A stretch of DNA of 64,000 bases from assembly GCF_032362555.1 (NCBI RefSeq), contig NC_083536.1, forward strand, positions 2,108,001 to 2,172,000, in the 5' to 3' direction. This document shows positions 18,061-29,025 of this stretch, one piece after another. Both the position numbers and the translations under genes were made by a program. Position 1 is the stretch's first letter, and every line of letters begins with the position of its first letter. The notes beneath the pieces are model-generated. The model saw nothing but the letters and a program-made list of their open reading frames with translations. It was not told the DNA's origin and did no database searches. The DNA comes from Amyelois transitella. Its lineage: Eukaryota > Arthropoda > Insecta > Lepidoptera > Pyralidae.

Positions 18061-21028
18061 ACGATTGGTAACGTTAAATGACATAGACAATATGGAGATA
18101 GCCACTTCCACTATTTGTAGCCCTAGTGAATTTAATTCAACTATTAAAGTAGACAAAAGGGACCTTACTGTAATAACACAAAATATAAGAAGTATTGATC
18201 ACAACTTTGACGATTTTACCCTTACTTTGGCTACTTTAAAGACTGATATAGATGTTGTTATATTGACAGAATGTAGATTAAATGATAATAAAAACATACC
18301 TCAAATGATAGGCTATTGCATGTATCATAGTACTCGTCACTTAAACCAAAATGATGGTGTTGTTCTCTATATTAAAAATACACTTAGGCACGAAGTGAAG
18401 GAAATCATACTTACCCATGCTTCCTGTATTCAAGTCGATGTACTGGGCACTGTCATTTTAGGTATATATAGGTCTCCATCACAACAAAATGCCGAACCGT
18501 TCATAAATTCCCTAGAGTCCCATCTAATATCTTTAAATTCTAGAAATAATATAGTTGTCGCGGGTGACTTAAACATAAACATTAAGTTTAAAACTAAAGA
18601 AGAATCTCATGAACGCAAAAACAGAATACTGTACCAGAATATGTTATCTAACTATGGGATACTTGCAGGACATACTTTTAAAACGAATGATAAAAATTGC
18701 ATAGATCATATAATGCTCAAATTAAATAAAGTAAAACATACCGCACGTATAGTTATTTTAGAAACTAGTATAACAGACCATAAAACTGTTTTTCTCTCCA
18801 TCTCCTCAGTACCGCGTTGTTCACAGGTGAATAAATCTAGAACCAAAACTGATTTCGGAAGTGCCGTAGTTGCGTTGGAAAAAAGCAATGTTAATGACTT
18901 ACTGTTCTGTGATGACCCCACAATAATAATAGAGAAGTTAACTAAATGTATAAAAAATTGCTTGGATCAAAATTCTGTTACCACTAATATACCTAAATCT
19001 AAAAGAATAATAAAACCCTGGATCACCCCAGGAATATTGCGTTGTATAAAAAATCGGAACAAATTACAGAAAGAATGTAAAAATAATCCTGGGAATGAAG
19101 TTACTAAAGTCATTTATAAAAGATATAGGAACTATTGTAATAATCTGATTAAAAAATTAAAACGAAATTATGAAAAAGAACTTTTATCAAAATCTTTAAA
19201 TAATAATAAACAACTTTGGAAAAATATTAGAAGCATTACTTATACTAACAAAAATAATAGTCAAAACTCTGAATTGTTGCATATTAAACCCTCAAATCAG
19301 GAATCTGTTAACTATATAAATAAAGTGTTTGCAAATGTTGGTAAACAATTAGCTACGCAGATTCAGACAAGTTCTGAAGCTGAACTTAATACAATGTTAC
19401 ATAATATTCCACAACAACCTAATACATTTGTGCTACTGCCAACGGATTGTGATGAAGTGAGCGGTGTACTGATGGGTCTCAAATCGGACAGTGCTCCTGG
19501 ATGGGACAACATATCCACAAAATTCCTGAAACTAGGTAAAAATGTAATTGTTCCGATTCTGACTCACCTAGTAAATCTTTGTTTTTTGAAGGGAATATTT
19601 CCGTTGCCACTAAAAAAATCCATTATCACACCTATACATAAGAGAGGTAATAGAAACGATGTCAGCAACTATCGGCCAATATCTATTCTACCAGCTATAT
19701 CGAAAGTTTTGGAAAAATTAATTAACATTAGATTAATAAATTTTCTTGACAAATACCAAATACTTTCGTCAAAACAATTTGGCTTCCGACGAGGAAAATC
19801 GGCGGAAGATGCAGTAATTGAGCTGACAACTCTGGTTGCACGTAATTTAGATCTAGGCGTCAAATGCTCTGCTGTATTCCTGGACCTGAAAAGTGCTTTC
19901 GACACCGTTTCTATCCCCATTCTTATACGGAAGTTAGAACGAATAGGTATCAGAGATGTGGCACTCGCTCTGTTTTAAGACTATCTGAGTAACAGACAGC
20001 AAACGGTTAAAATTGAAAACTGTGTGAGTGAGGTAGAAAATGTTACATATGGTGTTCCTCAAGGGAGTGTACTGGGTCCCACCCTGTTTCTTTTGTATAT
20101 AAATGATCTCTGTGAAATGAATATTCCAAATGCGAAAATCTTTTCATATGCGGACGATACTGCCATTGTCTTCAGTGGCACTACATGGGATAGTACACGT
20201 ACACACATTGAGACAGGGCTAGCCCAGGTAGCACGCTGGCTCAAAAGTAATTTGCTCACTCTTAACACTGCAAAAACTAATTACATCTGTTTTGGTATTG
20301 ACTCACGAAATCAACCTAATCAAGGTTACCGTATAAAAATCCATTCTTGTAACCAAAATACTGATCTTCCTGACTGCTGCTGTCCTATCATCGACAGAGT
20401 AGATAAGGTTAAGTACTTGGGTGTACTGGTTGATCAAAGATTATCATGGTACCCGCATGTAGATCACGTAATAAATAGAGTGAGAAAGTTGTCCTGGATA
20501 TTTAAATCATTACGTTATGTGGTACCCAGAGGTTTAGACGTACAGTGCTCATCCAAAAACCTTCTGAACAATATTTATATATCACTTGTGCAGTGCATTC
20601 TTATTTATTGTATTTCAGTTTGGGGAAATGCTGCAAAGACTCATTTTATAGGATTAGAAAGAGCACAGAGATTCCTGATCAAAATTATGTATTTTAAGAA
20701 AAAGCGATATTCAACTGAACTCTTATACAATGAGTGTAATCTGCTTACGGTTAGACAGTTGTATATTTTGCATTGTGTACTGTATAAGCATAAAACTACA
20801 GAATATGATCCTAAAGTTGAAACAAGAAGAAGGAGATACATAGTAGCTAAAATACCACAAACTAGAACATATTTTGCACGAAGACAATTCTATGTAATAT
20901 CAGCCCAATTATATAACAAAATTAACAGAGTAAATAATATATATAGAAAATTGTATAAGGAATGTAAGTTTGTGATTACTGGATGGCTTAAAACGAAAAG
21001 TTATGAACAGACTGAGGCTTTACTATAG
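18053..21028 (+). pseudogene. L2 ORF2 endonuclease-reverse transcriptase, one nonsense codon
   Basis: 992 codons in one phase with a single in-frame TAA at 19,976. Endonuclease: ITQNIRSIDHNF, VVILTECRLND (Glu), VILGIYRSPS, NIVVAGDLNINIK (Asp) and TSITDHKTVFLS (Asp-His). RT: SDSAPGWDNISTKFL, KKSIITPIHKRGNR, NYRPISILPAISKVLEKL, QFGFRRGKSAED, AVFLDLKSAFDTV (Asp), TYGVPQGSVLGPTLFLLYIND and FSYADDTAIVFSG (YADD). Start ATG 18,053 overlaps the end of the upstream open frame. The stop lies between the Asp block and the GVPQG block, so this copy cannot make full enzyme unless the stop is read through. Confidence 0.88.
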
Positions 21029-21172
21029 TATAAGGATAAATGTATATTAACATAAATATAAAATATAGTTTACCTTAGTATACGAATCTAACACTTTTTC
21101 AAATGCACATTATATATTTTTTTAATTACCTTACTCGTACTTTACAAGGTTATTTTGCTTTTATGAAAGAGC

Positions 21173-21214
21173 GGAGTCTCCTGGCACAGGCTTGCACGCT
21201 TAAAAGGAGACTCC
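21173..21214 (+). promoter_or_regulatory. L2 3' UTR hairpin
   Basis: GGAGTCTCC (21,173-21,181) and GGAGACTCC (21,206-21,214) form a perfect 9-bp stem around a 24-base loop, about 40 bases before the tail. In other LINEs a 3' stem-loop is the RT recognition signal; that role is inferred here. Confidence 0.65.
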
Positions 21215-21286
21215 AATCATATTTCTTGTGTCATGTGCTTTAAGAAATAAACGATTTTGTATTTGTATTTGTATTTGTATTTGTAC

Positions 21287-23017
21287 TGAGATTAACTCAA
21301 AACTTCCCGCTAAGCATTGGTTTCATGTAAAAGGCATTGAAAATCCCGCAGATATTATATCTCGCCCTGTAACGCCTAAAGCTCTAGTCAACAATCAATT
21401 TTGGTTTAATGGTCCCAATTGGCTAAGCCTTAGTTGTTCTGATTGGCCATTGAAACCTTTTACGATTAATCCTAATGGTTGTTTAGGAAATTTAGAGACT
21501 AAAACAATAAGTTTAGTCGTTCAAAGTCCTGAAGATATTCAGACTTCTCATCCAATTGAAATTATGGCTGAAAGAATTTCAAACTGGTTGAAATTATTAC
21601 GCTCGGTTGTTTATATGTTACGTTTTATACAAAAATTAAAATCTCAACAACCTATTTCTGTACAAGATTTAGAATTTTCTGAACTTTATATAATCCGCTT
21701 TGTTCAAAATAAGCATTTCTCTAAAGAAATTACCGCTTTGCGAAATGGGAAATTATCTGATAGTTCTCTACTCAAGTTAAACCCTTTCATCGACAAGGAA
21801 GGCCTTCTAAGAGTCGGTGGGAGATTATCAAACTCTGAACTCGATTTCGGTCAAAAGCATCCCATTTTATTACCTTCTAAAAATTTAATAACTCAATTGA
21901 TTATTGATTATTATCACGTAACTAACCTTCATACAGGACCTTCACTATTACTCGCTCTTATAAGACAAAAGTTTTGGATACTATCCGCCAGAAACTTAAT
22001 TCGTCAACGCGTACATAAATGCAATATTTGTTTCAAACTTAAACCGAAATTCACTTACCCTCGCATGGGAGATTTACCTACCTTTCGCATTTCAAAAGTT
22101 AAGTGTTTCGTTAATACTGCTGTAGATTATTTAGGCCCCTTTTTTATTACACATATTCGACGCCGTGGAATCAAAAGCCACAAGGCATATGTTTGTCTAT
22201 TTGTGTGTCTCGCCACCAAGGCGTTACATTTAGAATTAGTTTCTGATCTCAGTTCAGAATTGTTTGTCGACGCTTTCAAACGCTTTATAAGTAGAAGAGG
22301 TCCGGTTTCTATGATCTATAGCGATGGCGGAACCAACTTTATCGGCGCTAAACGAAAACTTAGTGAAATTTATGATTTATTACAGTCCACAGCTCACCAA
22401 AATTATATCAGTAATTATTTATTGACAACTAAAATTCAATTTAAACATAGCCCGCCGTACGGTCCTCATTTTAACGGTCTAAGTGAGGCTAATGTTAAGA
22501 GTGTTAAAACTCATATACTCAAAACTGTAGGCTCTCAGATCTTAACTTACGAAGAGTTCACAACTGTCTTAGTTCAAATAGAGGGTTTGCTGAACAGTAG
22601 ACCCCTTTGTGTGCTAGGTACTGAACCTGAAGCAACTGCTCTCACTCCAAATCATTTTTTAAATGTTACTCCTATAAAATTTCTTCCCGCTGAAAATTAC
22701 CTTGAATCGCCTGATAATCGCTTATCACGTTATCAATTGTTATGTAAACTCACGCATGATTTCTGGCGCCGTTGGAGCCAGGAATATCTCACTTCCCTTC
22801 AACAAAGAGAAAAATGGACTAAGTCCTCAGAAAATATAAAACTGGGGACTGTAGTCATACTCAAAGACAATAATACGCATCCTCATTGTTGGCCCCTGGG
22901 AGTCATTACAGATGTTTACCCGGGTAAAGACAATATAGTTCGAACCGTCAAGGTTCGCACTTCTTCTGGGAGTTATATACGTCCAGTAATCCGGGTTTGC
23001 CCATTGCCTACTCAGTA
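21287..23017 (+). pseudogene. BEL1 RNase H end and integrase
   Basis: Continuation of the BEL1 polyprotein after L2. It starts EINSKLPAKHWFHVKGIENP then ADIISRPV, the usual Bel/Pao linker, followed by HPILLPSKNLITQLIIDYYH and HKCNICFKLK (zinc finger His/Cys). The integrase core has AVDYLGPFF (Asp), IYSDGGTNFIGAKR (Asp) and FNGLSEANVKSVK (Glu), and the C-terminus ends at VIRVCPLPTQ. It inserts the cDNA. The frame itself is undamaged but is cut off from RT by the LINE and sits in a different phase. A ~155-bp 3' untranslated stretch precedes the 3' LTR. Confidence 0.88.
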
Positions 23018-23172
23018 AATATTATTTCCTAGATTTATATATTTTAGGTTGTAAGTTTTAATTTTTTTTGTTATTACTTACGTATCTACTAAAAAAACTT
23101 GCAATTGTATTCATTCCTAGTTCCTGTATGTTGTTTCATGTAATATAGAGGAAACCTCTAGGCCGGCAGACT

Positions 23173-23552
23173 TGTCTTCGCCAATTATTTATTTTTTAAT
23201 ATATTTTTTATAAACGCAACACTACATACACGCACTCTTTCACGCACGCACTCAATCCTATTCCTGTCCCACTCTCACTCCTTTCACAAATGTCAAAATA
23301 ATTTAAAAAAAAAACGTTCTAATTTCGTCTCCGCGCGCAACTGCACCGCTCTCTGCATCGGTTGTGAATATTCGCAAAATTCATCAAAGACGCTAAAACT
23401 TTATTAATTACGCACCCCGGGGTTAGTTTGTGAAGTGCAGTGATTTGTGTTTCCCAAAAACTACCCTTTGGATCGTGGAAGATACCGGCGCTGGACGAGA
23501 GCTCGAGTTACGGATCAAAGGTACTCCTTGTCCATATCCTTCCGCGACACCA
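23173..23552 (+). repeat. BEL1 3' LTR
   Basis: 380 bp, the same as the 5' LTR except for an A-run two bases shorter. It is followed by the GTCAG duplication at 23,553-23,557. Confidence 0.93.
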
Positions 23553-24370
23553 GTCAGTTTGTCATCAAAAAAGACTCCGAGATCCTTAATCATATTCTTT
23601 CGGCAAAGTGTTTATCCTTCCAGCTGGTAGCAGAAATCAATTTTGTTGTGTTTGTTGGTTAAAGAGATAACACAACATTTTTCTATGTTCAAGAACATTT
23701 TGTTGACTCTGCACCAACTTACAATTTCATCAAGATCCCGCTGAAGCAGCTTACAGTCCTGGATGTTGTTAACGTTATGGAAGATTTTAAGATCATCCGC
23801 ATACAGTAAGCAATGACAAGAGAGCCTATCAACCAGATCGTTGATGAAGATTAGGAAGAACAGTGGGCCCAAGTGGGAACCTTGAGGGACACCTGAAGTA
23901 ATATCAATGGGGTTTGAGACATATCGTTTAACAGCCACAAGTTGGCTTCTGTTGGCAAGATACGATTTAACCCATCTTAGCACTGAGCCATGGATACCAA
24001 ACCTTGCAATTTTTTGGCATAACAAATTATGGTCAACCTTGTCAAAAGCCTTGCTATAATCCGTATATATACTATCCACTTGTCCCCCCCTATCAAAAAC
24101 CTCACAAAGATAATGTTTATATTCTAATAAATTACTAATAGTAGATTTGTGTTTAATAAAACCATGCTGTTTATCTGAAAGCAAAGGTTTTACTTGATGG
24201 TAAATACGATCATACACAACAGATTCAAATATTTTAGTCGGTTGGGATAGGATACTAATCTGCCTATAATTCTTGCAATCAGAAAGTTCTCCAGATTTAT
24301 GAATTGGAATTACATGCGCATTTTTCCAATATGACGGAAACACGCCAAGCTGCAATGAAATATCAAACAA
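23553..24370 (-). pseudogene. LINE L1 reverse transcriptase
   Basis: Minus-strand RT from about 24,395 leftwards: SYWKNAHVIPIHKSGE, CKNYRQISILSQPTKIFE, QHGFIKHKSTISN, SIYTDYSKAFDKVDHN (Asp), ITSGVPQGSHLGPLFFLIFI and LLYADDLKIFHN (YADD). The reading runs into the BEL1 duplication GTCAG and continues in the same phase at 11,424. The N-terminal side is fused to a piece of ORF1 instead of the endonuclease, so this copy suffered an internal deletion. Confidence 0.88.
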
Positions 24371-24382
24371 TAAAGAAAGTGG

Positions 24383-24858
24383 TAGACCACCTCCTGCCTG
24401 GTACGAGTGAGGAACTCCGAGACACTTATTGGAGATCCTTTTAAAATAGTTTTCTTATTCCACACAGTGGTTCTGGCATCTATTGATTTAAATCGGACAA
24501 GAACTGGTCTTGCACGATCCGGCTTAGTATTTCCTAAGCGGTGACATACCTTGATATGACTACTTACATCAGTGAAACCGAATTAATCAGAAAGAATGCT
24601 ACTCAGTGTATGTGTGATATTTTCATCAGAGTCCTCCTGTATGCCATTAAACAGCAAAATCTTCCTACGAGCCCTCATCTCAATTGAGTCAATTCTGCTG
24701 CTCAAATTATGGATCTGCTGTTGTAGCAGAAGGAAGATTGAATGCACAATATTCTTGAAATCGGAGTACTCTTCCTGCAACTGACTAACCTCCGCTGCAG
24801 GAGTGATGGTGAGCCGCTTCTCAAAATTGGCCATGCGATCAGCCAGTGACTTCTCCAA
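24383..24858 (-). pseudogene. LINE L1 ORF1 fragment
   Basis: Coiled-coil segment (SLADRMANFEKRL, VSQLQEEYSDFKNIVHSIFL) followed by the ORF1 C-terminal domain (RRKILLFNGIQEDSDENI, then after a stop near 24,583, FGFTDVSSHIKVCHRLG and RARPVLVRFKSIDARTTVW). It ends abruptly at SEFLTRTRQE, where RT sequence begins. The ORF1 tail, the whole endonuclease and the start of RT are therefore missing. The right edge, near 24,860, is the probable 5' truncation point. Confidence 0.75.
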
Positions 24859-25046
24859 TAATATGCATAAAATTTTAAATGGCCTAAAGTATTTTTTTCT
24901 CGAATACTTATTACCGTCATATTATAATCGAAAGGTTTTTTTTTCATTTACTTATTATTTAAACCCCTAAATTATTATCCAAAAAGTGCAAAATAACGGC
25001 GCGAAATTCAAGATAGCAAAACGCGCCACCATTGGTCGAACAAAAT
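24859..25046. other. Spacer left of the paired exons
   Basis: A+T-rich with a GC-richer patch at 24,990-25,046 holding an inverted CCAAT box (ATTGG at 25,031). No coding frame is supported. It may be promoter-proximal DNA of the plus-strand exon. Confidence 0.4.
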
Positions 25047-25063
25047 GTGACGTCATGCGGCAC
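25047..25063 (+). promoter_or_regulatory. CRE-like palindrome upstream of plus-strand exon
   Basis: GTGACGTCATGCGGCAC contains the full TGACGTCA palindrome (25,048-25,055), 128 bases before ATG 25,184. An inverted copy with one mismatch lies at 25,804-25,820, upstream of the minus-strand exon. Confidence 0.55.
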
Positions 25064-25183
25064 AACATTGAATTTATCGGTATCGAAGCTCCTATTGTGT
25101 AGTGAGAAAAATAAATATTTAAAGCTGTTTTCTTGTGCTGATTGTAGTGGAGTTTAGTTTAGATTAGTAGTAAATGTAGAACG

Positions 25184-25314
25184 ATGACTGAAGCTGGTTT
25201 TGTCAAAGCACAATCGGACAATCTACCGAAAATAGATGCATTTATGATGACATCATATTTTGCATCAAATCCCGATTTTACGAGCGCAGAAATCAGAGGA
25301 GTGAAAGCTGCAAG
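25184..25314 (+). CDS. First exon, possible YqaJ-family N-terminus
   Basis: ATG 25,184 opens a 43-codon exon reading MTEAGFVKAQSDNLPKIDAF, then a Met/Tyr-rich stretch and SAEIRGVKAA, and reaches a good splice donor (CAAG/GTAATT at 25,315). From memory this resembles the start of insect proteins annotated as uncharacterised with a downstream YqaJ-type exonuclease region; that is unverified and the nuclease itself is not here. No following exon is visible before the Tc1 relic at 26.2 kb. It faces the THAP exon head-on. Confidence 0.45.
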
Positions 25315-25537
25315 GTAATTATTATGTTACATAAAATATTTTAGCCCATAACATGGATTTTTATTAATAAATGCATACAGCAGTTCACTTATAATACACC
25401 AAAACATAACCTATACATATCCAGTTGTCATTGCTCTGAAACTTATATTTAACCGAATTTTCTAATGTTTAATAGCTAATGCAAAACGTACTTTTTACTA
25501 ATTCACACTATGCTGTACCTAAATAAAGTATACTTAC

Positions 25538-25732
25538 GTTAAAATGATCTTCACAACAATATAAACGCGATTTAGGAGATACATTATCCCTTCTCATCAC
25601 CTTACACCACAGTTTTCGTATATTCGTATCGTCTGGAATACGAAAAAACAATTTGTCTGGTGTTTTTCGAGTAGTATTTGTGCACTTTGGTACTATACAG
25701 TACTTATAAGATGCCTTTTTGGCTTCTTCCAT
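25538..25732 (-). CDS. THAP zinc-finger first exon
   Basis: 65 residues from ATG 25,732. The THAP pattern is complete apart from its last part: YCIVPKCTN (C2), KLFFRIPDD (F..P), RKLWCKVMRR (conserved Trp), SRLYCCEDHF (C and H). It ends at AAC/GTAAGT, a near-perfect donor, right after the HF motif where THAP genes often have an intron. THAP domains bind DNA and occur both in host regulators and in transposases (P, Kolobok). No second exon is visible to the left before L1, so this is a fragment or a gene whose rest has been lost. Confidence 0.7.
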
Positions 25733-25803
25733 GATTTTAAAGTTATCAATACTGTAAATAAGTACGAAGTAACTGAAAAGTTCACAGTAAATAAACACTG
25801 AGA

Positions 25804-25820
25804 GTGCCGCGTGACGTCAC
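25804..25820 (-). promoter_or_regulatory. CRE-like palindrome upstream of THAP exon
   Basis: GTGCCGCGTGACGTCAC is the inverted copy of 25,047-25,063 with one mismatch. Its TGACGTCA (25,812-25,819) is 79 bases upstream of the THAP ATG, so both exons have the same element at a promoter-like distance. Confidence 0.55.
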
Positions 25821-26194
25821 GCAAAGCGCGCGCAAAATGACGGCGTTTGAACTGCTCAAATAAATTCAAAGTTTTAAATTTCATTTTGAAAAATATCTAG
25901 ACTTTTTTGAAGCTTAATTATATTTTTTTCTACATTACAATGAAGTAAAATATTGATTTATGACAAAAAAAAAAAAAAACATGAATATCCCCTATTGCTT
26001 CTGTGTCATCTGTATTTGCTCCAATTCAAAATTATTTGATGTCTCCATTATGATAAGTTGTGTTGTAATGTGGGAGTCCAGATAGGCAGGCTAGCGCAGA
26101 ATTAATTATATGTACGGTCGCGTTCATAATTGCAGACATAGTTCGCAAAACATTATAGCTTGCAGTCACCACTATCACTCACACATTCACACAA
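25821..26194. other. Spacer between THAP exon and Tc1 relic
   Basis: A+T-rich with an A15 run near 25,965. No gene or repeat is supported; the last part may belong to the Tc1 element's end. Confidence 0.4.
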
Positions 26195-26880
26195 ATAACA
26201 CAATAAACAACAAGCGGTGAAGCGTTGGGTAACGCGCCATCAAGAAGAGGGTAGTGTAAAAAGTCGACCGCGCAGCGGCCGTCGTCCGCTTATCAACACA
26301 GCGACACGCCACACAGCGGAGATCCATGGTGGAACACTATGAAAATAATGGCTTCATACCGACCAGAATATTTGCGGAACAGTTCGACACATCAGTGGTT
26401 ACTGTTCGTCGAGTTTGCATCGTGAGGGACTACACCACAGACAGCCAGCAAGAAAGCCGTATTTATCCGAAATAAATAAGCAAAAACATTTAGAATTTGC
26501 TCGGCAGTATTTGGATTTTGACTGGAAAATAGCGATATTTACGGACGAAAAGTTCGTTTACGTCATCGCAACACGGTAGGCTTCATTTATGGCGAAGAAA
26601 TGCAACTCGGTATGAAGAAAAAAATATTGTGCCAAATATGGAGTCTGGACGCATATCTGTAAATATGTGTGCTGCTGGACCTGGGGAACGGGTGTGGATA
26701 GCAGGACGCGCTACAGCTGCTCATTATGTGCAAGTGCTGGAAGAAACCATGTTACCAACTGTGCGGTGTATTTATCCGATTGATGATATGCCAACAATAT
26801 CATTTGTGCAAGACAACGGCCCTGTGCATCGAGTCCATATAGTGCGTGAAAGGTTCTGCCAGTTTATATTAAAACTACTA
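26195..26880 (+). pseudogene. Tc1/mariner-type transposase relic
   Basis: Fragments in several frames follow the Tc1 order: an N-terminal helix-turn-helix tail (VKRWVTRHQEEGSVKSRPRS), a middle part with HLEFARQYLDFDW, the first catalytic Asp in FTDEKFVY (about 26,536) and the second Asp in FVQDNGPVHRV (about 26,800). The reading ends soon after, before the third acidic residue. Stops and frame changes are frequent (for example after ATR near 26,576). It is an old, dead copy; no terminal repeats were identified. Confidence 0.75.
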
Positions 26881-27849
26881 ATTACTTAGATAGTATTTTA
26901 AGGACAGCTTCAATATCTTTTCTTTATGAAAACGAATAATTGAGCTGTAACCTTAATAACAGGAGATAAGTAGATGATACAATTAGTGTTATATGCTGTA
27001 TGTATAGCGTTATATAATGATCATTATGTAAACAAAACTATAGGTAAACTGTTTCAATAAAATTTACTAATTTTAATTATTGAATGTTTTATTTTGCTCC
27101 CTCTTGTTTAATATTTCTTGCTGATTTCCGTGTTTGAAGACACGGGTATCGTAATTCTTAGAATCAGTTAGTTAGTCAGTCAGTTACTTAGTTCAAATGG
27201 CACCTTGAAACATTAAAAATTGTCAGTAAAAATATTTTTTTATTTTTTAATAAACAAAAAAAATAGTAACTAGAACAAGCGAGTGTGAGCAAGCGAGATT
27301 ATCTAATATATCTTAGATCTCACTTGCTCACTCGAAGTAATAAAATTGCTACCCAATAACTTTTAAAGGAACCACTACCTGTGTTAGGGTCGTGTGCAGA
27401 CAAACTTTCAACCTTATTGAAATGACATAAGTCTGGCAGTCGCAGGCTTCCCTCTATAGGCAAATCTTATTCAAATAATGAGAGACGACGATATCTCGAT
27501 CGACAATTATCGGGCCCAGTTCGGCCATCGTTGATTACCGTCTCTTTCTGTTTTGTTATGTTATATGTCATAGAATAATAAACTGTTTTACTTAGTAATC
27601 ATTGGTATTAAAGACCGTATTCATTTGATGGCATATTTATTCTTTTTAAATATTCATATGTGTGTGTATCTAGTGGAACCACAGTGCACGCTATTTTAAC
27701 CCGTAAGAATTTTAAAACTATGACTGCAGATATGAACGTGATCGTACATAAACTTAAAGTTATTGATTATATGTAAATGTCAAAATTATATATTGTTTAT
27801 TATTTTTAATCTTTTTAATAAACGGAACAGCTGATTTTTAGGTCTGTTA
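26881..27849. other. Non-coding spacer
   Basis: A+T-rich with no supported gene. It holds a short GTTAGTCAGTCAGTTACTTA block at about 27,167, a palindrome at about 27,280-27,332 and a GC-richer patch at 27,480-27,540 that could be an unrecognised repeat edge. Confidence 0.5.
27280..27332. repeat. Imperfect palindrome
   Basis: GCGAGTGTGAGCAAGCGAGAT is followed after about 18 bases by ATCTCACTTGCTCACTCGAA, its near inverse. It may be a cruciform or the folded end of an unrecognised small element. Confidence 0.5.
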
Positions 27850-29021
27850 TCTGCAACTACCCACAGCAAAAAAAAATATACAATCATCTAAATAGATAAA
27901 GCAGTGAAGACCTTGTAATCCTGAGAGGACTGTATTCATAAGTCGCTGGAAAGTTGAAGGGGCGTTTTTAAAGCCGAAGGGCATGCGTGTAAATTCGAAG
28001 TGTCCCAATATACCGTTAGTAGTAACGCTGAAGCCAGTTTTGGCAGTGTCCTTGAGGTCTAATAATAATTGATGAAATCCGGAAACTAAATCTAAGGTAC
28101 TGAAGTACTTAGAGTGACCTAGTTGATCAAGGATATCTGTTATAAGAGGAAGAGGGTAAACCTCTGAGACAGTGACGTCATTAAGACGACGGTACTCAAT
28201 AACAATTCGCTATTTCTGTTTACCGGAAGCATCTAGCTTTTTGGGACAACCCAGACCGGGGCATTCCAAGTTGAAGTTGATGGACGAATTATATTTTGAT
28301 CAAGCATTTTCTTTATTTGTTTCTCGACTTCATCTTTATGGACTTCAGGAAATCTATATGATTTTACATGAATAGGGGCATCCCCTGTATTTATAGAATG
28401 TTGAATTGTTCTAATAAAAGTTAGTGTTCACCATCAAGGTGAAATATGTCGGTGTAATTTGATATACAATTAAGTAGAGCTTTTTTCTCTTCAGGATTTA
28501 AATGTGAGCATCTTATTTGCTGTAAGACTTTTTGTGAGCGATTAATATTTAAATCATTAATTTGATGAATTAGCTCATTTTGTTTGTTATCACAATTAGA
28601 CAATTGATGCTCAAACGGATATAATTTTACTTGAAAATTACTAAGTTCAATATTTGACTCAGTGGTATTCAAAACAGAGACGTTTACTCTATTATTAGAT
28701 TTAATTTTTACTATACAATTAGCTAAAAATATACCGTTATTAATTTTTTGATCTAATATTAGGGCTTCACTTTTCCCTTTAAAATCCGAAAGATTCGAAA
28801 TTGAACATTCTATGACCATTTCTGACCTTGCAGGAATAATGTAAGATGGTTTACTAAAATTAATAGGCAAAACATGACCTTGTAGTTTTAAAGTACTTGT
28901 TGAGTACTGAATATCAATTTTAAAATGTTGAATAAAATCGTTATCTATAATACCATAATATTGTAGGTTAATAGATTAAATACAATTTTGTTTTTAGGTG
29001 AAATTCAATATATATATATAT
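27850..29021 (-). pseudogene. Gypsy3 fragment: protease-RT linker and reverse transcriptase start
   Basis: From 29,000 leftwards: the linker (LQYYGIIDNDFIQHFKIDIQ, after a TAA), an open part with HLNPEEKKALLNCISNYTDI, then the Gypsy RT (DEVEKQIKKMLDQNIIRPS, NAPVWVVPKKLDASGK, YPLPLITDILDQLG, YFSTLDLVSGFHQL, MPFGFKNAPSTFQRLMN, FIYLDDCI with YLDD at ~27,885). A stop follows SGKQK and one frame change separates the two parts. Past YLDD the sequence is lost. It is related to gypsy4 RT. Upstream pieces of the same element lie at 47,736-47,873 and 57,918-58,331. Confidence 0.85.
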
Positions 29022-29025
29022 ATAT

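Larger units (their letters stand above)
15764..21286 (+). mobile_element. CR1/Jockey-like LINE L2, probably full length
   Basis: It interrupts the BEL1 RNase H. It has a ~560-bp 5' UTR (15,764-16,320), ORF1, a long extra open frame, ORF2, a 3' UTR with a hairpin and an (ATTTGT)n tail at about 21,256-21,283. GTAC occurs at both edges (15,760-15,763; 21,283-21,286), perhaps a very short target duplication. Because the host LTRs are almost identical, L2 must be younger still; its ORF2 has one nonsense codon. Confidence 0.85.
11430..23552 (+). mobile_element. Bel/Pao LTR retrotransposon BEL1, split by LINE L2
   Basis: Complete LTR to LTR, flanked by GTCAG (11,425-11,429 and 23,553-23,557). It has LTRs starting TGTCTTCG and ending CACCA, a primer-binding site, and gag-protease, RT-RNase H and integrase in the Bel/Pao order. 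A 5.5-kb LINE (L2) interrupts RNase H. The LTRs differ only by two bases in an A-run, so the insertion is recent. It entered the RT gene of L1. Confidence 0.93.
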
